Part shown: one piece after another, positions 58,646 through 64,000 of the stretch
Position numbering within the stretch: position 1 is the first letter of the stretch
How the letters are laid out: each line of letters opens with the position of its first letter
From: Acanthornis magna
Lineage: Eukaryota > Chordata > Aves > Passeriformes > Acanthizidae
NCBI GenBank assembly: GCA_036785705.1
Contig: JAWUZG010000028.1
Location: 2,078,501-2,142,500 of the forward strand
Length of the DNA stretch: 64,000 nt
Direction: 5' to 3'
Made by a program: the position numbers and the translations under genes
Notes under the pieces: model-generated
Told to the model about the DNA's origin: nothing
Seen by the model: only the letters and a program-made list of their open reading frames with translations
Database searches by the model: none

Positions 58646-59740
58646 GGGGTGTCTGGGGCTGATTTTGGGGATAGACGAGGAGAATTTAATTTTAAAAGAA
58701 AGGAAAAATATAAGTAACGTTAGGGAAACAAATCTCAAAGCACCGTCTTGAAACATGCCCGGGGTCCTTTCCTGTGCCTCTACTCCTTCATCACCGCCAA
58801 CGAGAGAGCCACGGGCGCCCGTGGATGCGGAATGCAGGCGTGGATGCGGGATAGAGATGGGGTTAGCACCCCCCCATGCCCTTCCAACTTCTTGGGAAAA
58901 CTTCGGGACCCCCATCTCCGAAAAGCGGGAGCCTCTCCGGAATGCTGCTCCCTCACGGCCCCGTTGCCCCTCCGCGCAGGGCAGCCGAGGGATGGGACCC
59001 GGCTCCGCTCCGGCATCACCTCCCCGAAACATTTGGGAGCGTTTTAGCCCCCCCTTCCCCCCAAAAAGTAACATTTTTAGTTGTACCTTCCCCTCCGCAG
59101 CGCGGTCCCCGCTGGCGCACGCTTCGTGGCAGCGTGCGGGTGGGTGTTTCTCCCCACGCCCCCCTTCCTCACGCAGACACCTCCCTGTAATCGGAGTTTT
59201 TGGGGGTTCGAGGCGCTGTGCTGCGTTTAACCCGTTTGTCCCGGAGCGTGGGGTCCCTCTTCCCACTCCGGAGGGGGGATTTGTCCCGCGTGAGCCTGGG
59301 TGTGCGTGGGCGGCTGCTCAGGAATGGGTTCTCCTGCGATGCTGTTTGTGGGGGGGGGGAAAAACTTCTCGCTTTGCCTTAAAACCTCTTTATTTTGCAG
59401 CTCTAATAGATACACACTGTACATAGTAGTATAAAATTAAAAAAGAAAAAAAGAAAAAAGGGAAGGAAAGAATTCAGCTATAAAATAAAAACTGTAATTT
59501 TAAATTCTGTGAATAACCATCAGCTGCTTAGGAGCCAGGATTAAATGACTGCCTTTTAGCAAGAAAGCAAAGGTTTTTTGGTTTTTTTCTTCTCTCCAGT
59601 TTATAAAACATGTGCATTTTACAATTGCAGTATCAAATATTTATAATCGGATGAAATATGAATGTTTCTATTTACAACTGTGTTCTCAACATTGTGAACA
59701 TTCTCGCTGCATTTTGTGTGTTTCGATTCTCGAGGACTGC

Positions 59741-59746
59741 ATTAAA
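59741..59746 (+). terminator. EN2: EN2 distal poly(A) signal candidate
   Basis: ATTAAA after TCGAGGACTGC. The downstream plus-strand sequence is A-rich and not GU-rich, which weakens it. Confidence 0.4.
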
Positions 59747-59786
59747 TAATAATAATTAAAAAAAAAAAAGCAACCAAACAACCCAC

Positions 59787-59792
59787 TTTATT
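59787..59792 (-). terminator. Minus-strand poly(A) signal candidate
   Basis: On the minus strand AATAAA is followed at once by GTGGGTTGTTTGGTTGC and a T-run, an ideal GU-rich then U-rich downstream element. It may end a transcript converging on EN2. A second minus AATAAA lies at 59389-59394. Confidence 0.35.
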
Positions 59793-61853
59793 ACGAAATC
59801 AAAACAGCACCACTCAGACGTTACAATGGAGCTTTTCGGGAATATATATATCCCTGAATGTTCATACAGTGTTTAGACTGCACTTCTGAGCGTTGGAGCT
59901 GGAATTAGAAGTATTTCGTAGTTTCAACTATGTACAGGGGGGTAAAATCCGTGGCGATTTACAAGAGAGGTGGTTTTGCAGCCAGGCGTTTCATCAGCCT
60001 TTTGACTTAATGAGGAAACTTTGGGGGATTCATTTCTAGCTGAAGGAGAGGACGAACGCCAGCCGGCACCGAGCCCCTCTCGGGCACTCCTCCTCCTGCT
60101 CAAAAGGAGCTGAAAACGGAAAGGAAAATCTCTTTAATCTCACGTACTGTCAACAGGTTTCACCTTTTCAAGACTTTAAATACCCGGTGGTGTGATGCTC
60201 TGACAGGCTGCGTTTGGAAAACCTCTGCTAGAAAAACACGTAACCCTGGAGCTCGGGAAGAGGGGATGGAACACTGCCGATGCCACGCCACGAAACCAGG
60301 CACCCTGTAAAATACTTGGCAGCCCCGGGAAATGACAGTACCACGATTTTAGGACAGGCTGGACAAAAATAAAACGATCATTCGCCTTGCTGCGACAAAG
60401 GGCACAAGAGCTCCGAAATAGCTTTCCGCAGGCAGGAGAGGGAGGAAGGGCAGTGCCTCACTCGCCCTCAGGGTCGCTCCTGGTGCAGGGGACACGCTCC
60501 CAGATAAAACCAAAGGGGGGGGAAGGGAGTATTTAAAATTTTATTTTATATTTTACTTTTTTAAAGCTGCTCCTTTGGGATATATTCTGCAAGGGGCAAA
60601 ATTCTCCAGGAGCGGAGCTGCCGCTGGGATGGTGCACCAAGGGCTTCACCTGCCCGGAGGAGCTGGGACCAGGGCTTAGTGCGGCGGGAGCGTGGCGATG
60701 CTACAGGATACTGCGGACTCCTGCTTCCCATCTCTCTTTATTTTCCCAGCCTCTCTGGTTTGCGTGTTTTTGAGATATATATATATATATGTAATTTTTT
60801 TTTTGTCACCTTCACTAATGGAAGCAGGTGATTTATAATCCCTTGGGAGAAAATCGATGGCAGTTGCCACTAAAGAAGGGTTTTAAATCTGGTTTGGAAA
60901 ATGGCTCCCGTTGTCCGACGGTACAAAACGGCACCGTGGGTGTGTTACACGAGGGTGGATAAGTCCCACGGAGATATTATTTATATATTTTTAGGAAGTC
61001 ACTAAACCTGCAGTGGAGGAAAATTTGGCCCTGTTCCTGAGAGTGCAGCCAGAAGTGAAGTTTCCACCTGTCCTCACCCAGTCTGTAAGAAATGCTGGGA
61101 ACAGAAAACAGATGTGTGACACCAGCAGGAATATGTAGTTTTAGGTTAAAAAAAAAAATGTTAGTGAAACTTCCCCAAGCTTGTTCAGTCTGCAGAGCAA
61201 GGACAGACAATATCTCGCTGCTGCTTGGATTTTATCCAGACCAGAACACAAAATATTTGCCATTGGTAAGCCGTGCCTTCAGTGGGAGCAGCGAATGCCT
61301 CACACGGGCTGGACTTCTCACCTGGCTACGATATTTTGGGGAACGCTTCCCTGGGAAGAGGCGCAGGTTCCGAGGCACTCGCTCCGCTGCTGCCTTCGCC
61401 ACCCTTTGAGCGGCTGCTGCTTCCCGTGCACCGTCCAGAACGCGCTCCCACGCCCGGGCAGCGGCTCCCCGCTGGCTCGGCAAGGACGGCACGCCTGAAT
61501 TAGCCCTCGATAATTTAAAATTTAAAATGATTTTAGCAGAAGGAGCTGCCGCACAAGCTGCTTTTGCAATTTTAGCAAAGCAACAAGCCCTTTCTGAAGC
61601 AGCCTTTTTGGTTTGGAAAAGGCAAAACCCCAACCCCAACCCACAACAGCCCCTAAGCAGGACCACAGCCTCCCCCAAAATCCGGCTGCGCCGGGGCAAG
61701 GGCAGAGGCAGGACTGGCCCTGGAGACACACGGCTGGCAGCGTTTTTATCCTGGCAGGCAGTTCTCCCTGAGATTTCCCTCCCCCATCTAGCGGGGCAGG
61801 CTCCTTCCCCTCCAGCCAGAGCAGAGGAGTCCAATAACAAACAAACAAATAAA

Positions 61854-61885
<32 letters not shown>

Positions 61886-61979
61886 AGAAAAAAAATTTAA
61901 AAAGGAAAAAAGCCAAACTAATTAACTGAACAAAACAACCAACACGAGAAAGTATTTCAGGGCCGAACAAAAATACATC
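59793..61979. other. EN2 downstream flank
   Basis: Mixed unique sequence with a short (AT)n at 60775-60790 and A-rich run at 61851-61898. The left part (59793-59960) looks UTR-like on the minus strand. No coding exon is recognised on either strand, including CNPY1, which lies downstream of EN2 in other vertebrates. Confidence 0.5.
61851..61898 (+). repeat. A-rich homopolymer run
   Basis: A22, then A-runs separated by single Gs. Confidence 0.95.
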
Positions 61980-62430
61980 TGCATTTGCCCGGCGCCAATC
62001 AACCCCTCCGTGTAATTAATTAAACGTATTTTTCCCGTAACTCTGTTCAATGAACATCTGAGCACTGAGGTTTAGTGAAGGTGTTCCTCCGCTCCGCTCC
62101 CTGTTAACGCAGGATGTGGCACATGCGATGTACTAACCCACACCCAGGCACTATATATGCAAATGTCCGCGCCATTGATTGTGAAATGCATATCAGAGTT
62201 AGAGGGGGAAACTATTTAGCTAGCTCGGGTTTGTGGAAAAAAAAAAGTAATTCTGTATCCCGCTGATTTAATATCCGACCGCCACATTCAATCCCCGCCC
62301 ATGCAGCTATCAAAAGTACCCCTGGGATGTTTGGATATCATCTCCAAACTAACATCTGTGATTATGAAACGCTCAGAAGGGGAAGGTTAATAACAATTTG
62401 TTTCAAAGGGCCACGAGTCGATTTTATAAA
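61975..62430. promoter_or_regulatory. Strong candidate enhancer 3' of EN2
   Basis: About 450 bp of unique sequence. Motifs are TAATTAATTAA (62013-62023), octamer ATGCAAAT (62157-62164), ATTGATT, ATGCAT (62186-62191), ATCAAAAG, TGTTTGGATATC, AACAAT SOX-like (62392-62397) and TTCAAAG TCF/LEF-like (62402-62408). It is bounded by an A-run on the left and an AAACAAAC repeat on the right. Motif density and lack of repeat or ORF make this the best enhancer-like block in the window. Its target is inferred to be EN2 or the next gene. Confidence 0.5.
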
Positions 62431-62447
62431 CAAATTTGCGTCGTCGT

Positions 62448-62490
62448 AAAAACAAACAAACAAACAAAAACCAACCAAATAAATAAACAG
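62448..62490 (+). repeat. (AAAC)n-like repeat
   Basis: AAACAAACAAACAAACAAAAACC and AAATAAATAAAC, simple sequence at the right border of the enhancer-like block. Confidence 0.9.
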
Positions 62491-63241
62491 AGTGGAAGCT
62501 GGCACCCGCGTGCCGGGGCTGCACCTGGGTGCTCGGGGCAGGACTGGTGCCCGCTTCCCGCAGGGATGGAGCCGCGGCAGCCCGGGACGGGCCCTGGAGC
62601 AGCAGCCGGCGATGATGGGGTGTGCAGGGGGAGAGAAGTTTGTTCTGTGACAGCCCGGGGGATGCTCCGTGGCTCCGGCAGAAAAGCACGCAGACACATT
62701 TTGGGAGCGGAAGGTAGTGCCGGGTTTCTGTACAGAAAGTTGGGACGGTCCCTGGCAGCGGAGCTGGGTTCTGTGGAGTTGGGGAGGCGGCAGCTCAGGG
62801 CTGTGCAGCGCTCGGAGAGGTACCCATGCCCTGGGCTCACCCCTCACACACACCGACACCAGCCTTGCAGCTAAAACCAACACTAACCCGTCCTCAGTCT
62901 GCTCTGCCGCGCATTTTTGGACCCCTGGCAAACTCAGGCAAGGCTGCCGGCCAAAGCCTGGCCCCAGCACCGGGAATAAGTGGCCTGGTTGAGCCCAGGC
63001 AGGAAGAGACGACGGAGCCGGCAGCTCCACCGACAGCTACTCCGGAGCCCGACGGCAGCCCCTCTCCGACTGCCCTCCCCTGCCCACTGCCCTCCCCTGC
63101 CCATCCCTGTCCCCGCCCGCTGCCCGCTCCTGCCCGCTGCCCGTCCCTGCCTGCCCACGTCTGCCACCCTCACTTCCTCTCGCCCCACCGTCTCCTCGAC
63201 CTGGAAAGAAATTTAAATTTGGCGTTTGACACATTTTAACG

Positions 63242-63246
<5 letters not shown>
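62491..63246. other. Intergenic GC-rich sequence
   Basis: No gene is recognised. 63040-63190 is a degenerate CCCTGCCC-type pyrimidine-rich stretch. Confidence 0.55.

Positions 63247-63288
<42 letters not shown>
63247..63288 (+). repeat. Poly-A run (A42)
   Basis: A 42-base uninterrupted A homopolymer after GTCTTTA, the longest homopolymer in the window. No retroposed body is recognised on either side. Confidence 0.98.
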
Positions 63289-63290
<2 letters not shown>

Positions 63291-64000
63291 AAGGCAAAAA
63301 AGAAGCGAGTCTCATGCACACACGCGTCGGGCTGACCCGCGTCACTGCGGGGCCGTGCGTGGGAACCGACGGGAGAGGGGGGACAGACCCATTCCCCGCG
63401 TGTCCCCTGTGGGGGGCTCCGTCCTCATCCTCTCTGGTTCCTCTCCCCGGAGAACCGGGGCAAAGGGGCCCGTGTCCCCGCAGAAGCGCGGTGCTCGCTG
63501 CGTTAGGCGGGCCGGGAGGGTGGGCTGAGGCTGGTTGCGGCTCCCTGTTATTTCTTGGAGAAAGAGGAGAAAACAATATAGTTCCTCCTCCTAAAGAAAC
63601 TGCTTTTTTCAGTGCCGTCTTCCCGCGGGGATGGAGGCAGGGCAGCCCGGACGGGCTCAGGAACAGCAGATCCAGGGTGATGGAGGCGGCCGCTCCAGCC
63701 GCCCGGCCCCGGCAGGGCACCCCCATCTCCCCGGCCGCCCCGGCTCGGTGGCAGCCTCTCCCCGCCCGGGAGTCCCGGACCGCCTCCGCTCGCCTTCACC
63801 CTCCCAAGCCCCCGGGACCAAATTGCTTTCGACTGGCTGGGTTTGCAGAGTGCTGAGGCCGGGTGCTCTCCCCGCACGTCCCCCGCCACGTCCTTGTGCC
63901 CACCGGTGTCCGAGCAGGGCTGGGAGGGAACGCACGGCCGTACCCATCAGCCAGGACAGCATCCCCCAGTCTGGCCATATTTGCATTTCGTGGGTAAATA
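63289..64000. other. GC/CpG-rich terminal block
   Basis: CpG-rich from about 63320 to 63920, with an octamer-like ATTTGCAT at the very end. Possibly a CpG island cut by the window edge. No exon is recognised. Confidence 0.45.

Larger units (their letters stand above)
57896..59765 (+). other. EN2: EN2 3' UTR (inferred extent)
   Basis: GC-rich for about 65 nt, then AT-rich with many stable-looking AU and U-rich stretches. The longest end is set by ATTAAA at 59741-59746, giving about 1.86 kb. That is close to the roughly 1.9 kb I recall for the human EN2 3' UTR. Earlier AATAAA signals (58006-58011, 58452-58457) would give shorter isoforms. A CpG-rich middle section (58.75-59.35 kb) is unusual for a UTR, so the long form needs transcript support. 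Confidence 0.5.

Noticed and set aside
59793..63240. Possible CNPY1 exons on the minus strand
   Set aside because: I looked for a canopy-family C-terminus with an ER-retention-like end and conserved cysteines and found none. CNPY1 is expected beyond the right edge.
1..64000. CRISPR arrays, phage or plasmid features, operons, tRNA or rRNA genes
   Set aside because: No direct-repeat/spacer array, no cloverleaf or rRNA core noticed, and the content is clearly vertebrate. A covariance-model scan would be needed to exclude small structured RNAs fully.

Overview
The window is vertebrate nuclear DNA, almost certainly from a bird. It contains many truncated CR1 (chicken repeat 1) LINE copies with the avian 3' end (repeated ATTCTATG octamers), no mammalian Alu, B1 or L1 sequence, and two genes in the conserved vertebrate order INSIG1 - EN2, both on the plus strand. 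I cannot fix the species.

Layout. (1) 1-5.2 kb: the 3' end of INSIG1. It holds the penultimate coding exon (122-221), the final intron, the last ten codons including stop (2969-2998), and an AU-rich 3' UTR ending at an ATTAAA signal near 5.2 kb. (2) 5.2-53.5 kb: a gene-free interval with no convincing protein-coding or structural RNA gene. It holds nine CR1 fragments of two 3'-end subfamilies in both orientations, an unclassified repeat present as an inverted pair, numerous microsatellites and polypurine/polypyrimidine tracts, and two orphan CpG-rich blocks (14.1-14.7 and 15.4-15.85 kb). It also holds unique AT-rich blocks dense in TAATTA, SOX-like and octamer-like cores. These look like conserved noncoding or enhancer elements, but conservation cannot be tested from one sequence. 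(3) 53.5-59.8 kb: EN2. A CpG-island promoter (two CACGTG E-boxes, inverted CCAAT, CRE-like GACGTCA) precedes a leader with three short upstream ORFs, exon 1 (55280-55820), a 1.76-kb intron, homeobox exon 2 (57579-57895), and a 3' UTR that I infer to reach about 59.76 kb. (4) 59.8-64 kb: downstream flank with a strong enhancer-like block (61.98-62.43 kb) and a GC-rich end.

Biology. INSIG1 is an ER membrane regulator of sterol sensing. EN2 is a homeodomain repressor of midbrain-hindbrain patterning. They are neighbours by ancient synteny, not by shared pathway. The gene-poor interval is most simply read as EN2 regulatory territory. I found no operon, CRISPR array, phage, or other new system. 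The findings are therefore regulatory, repeat-structure and transcript-end hypotheses, graded accordingly.
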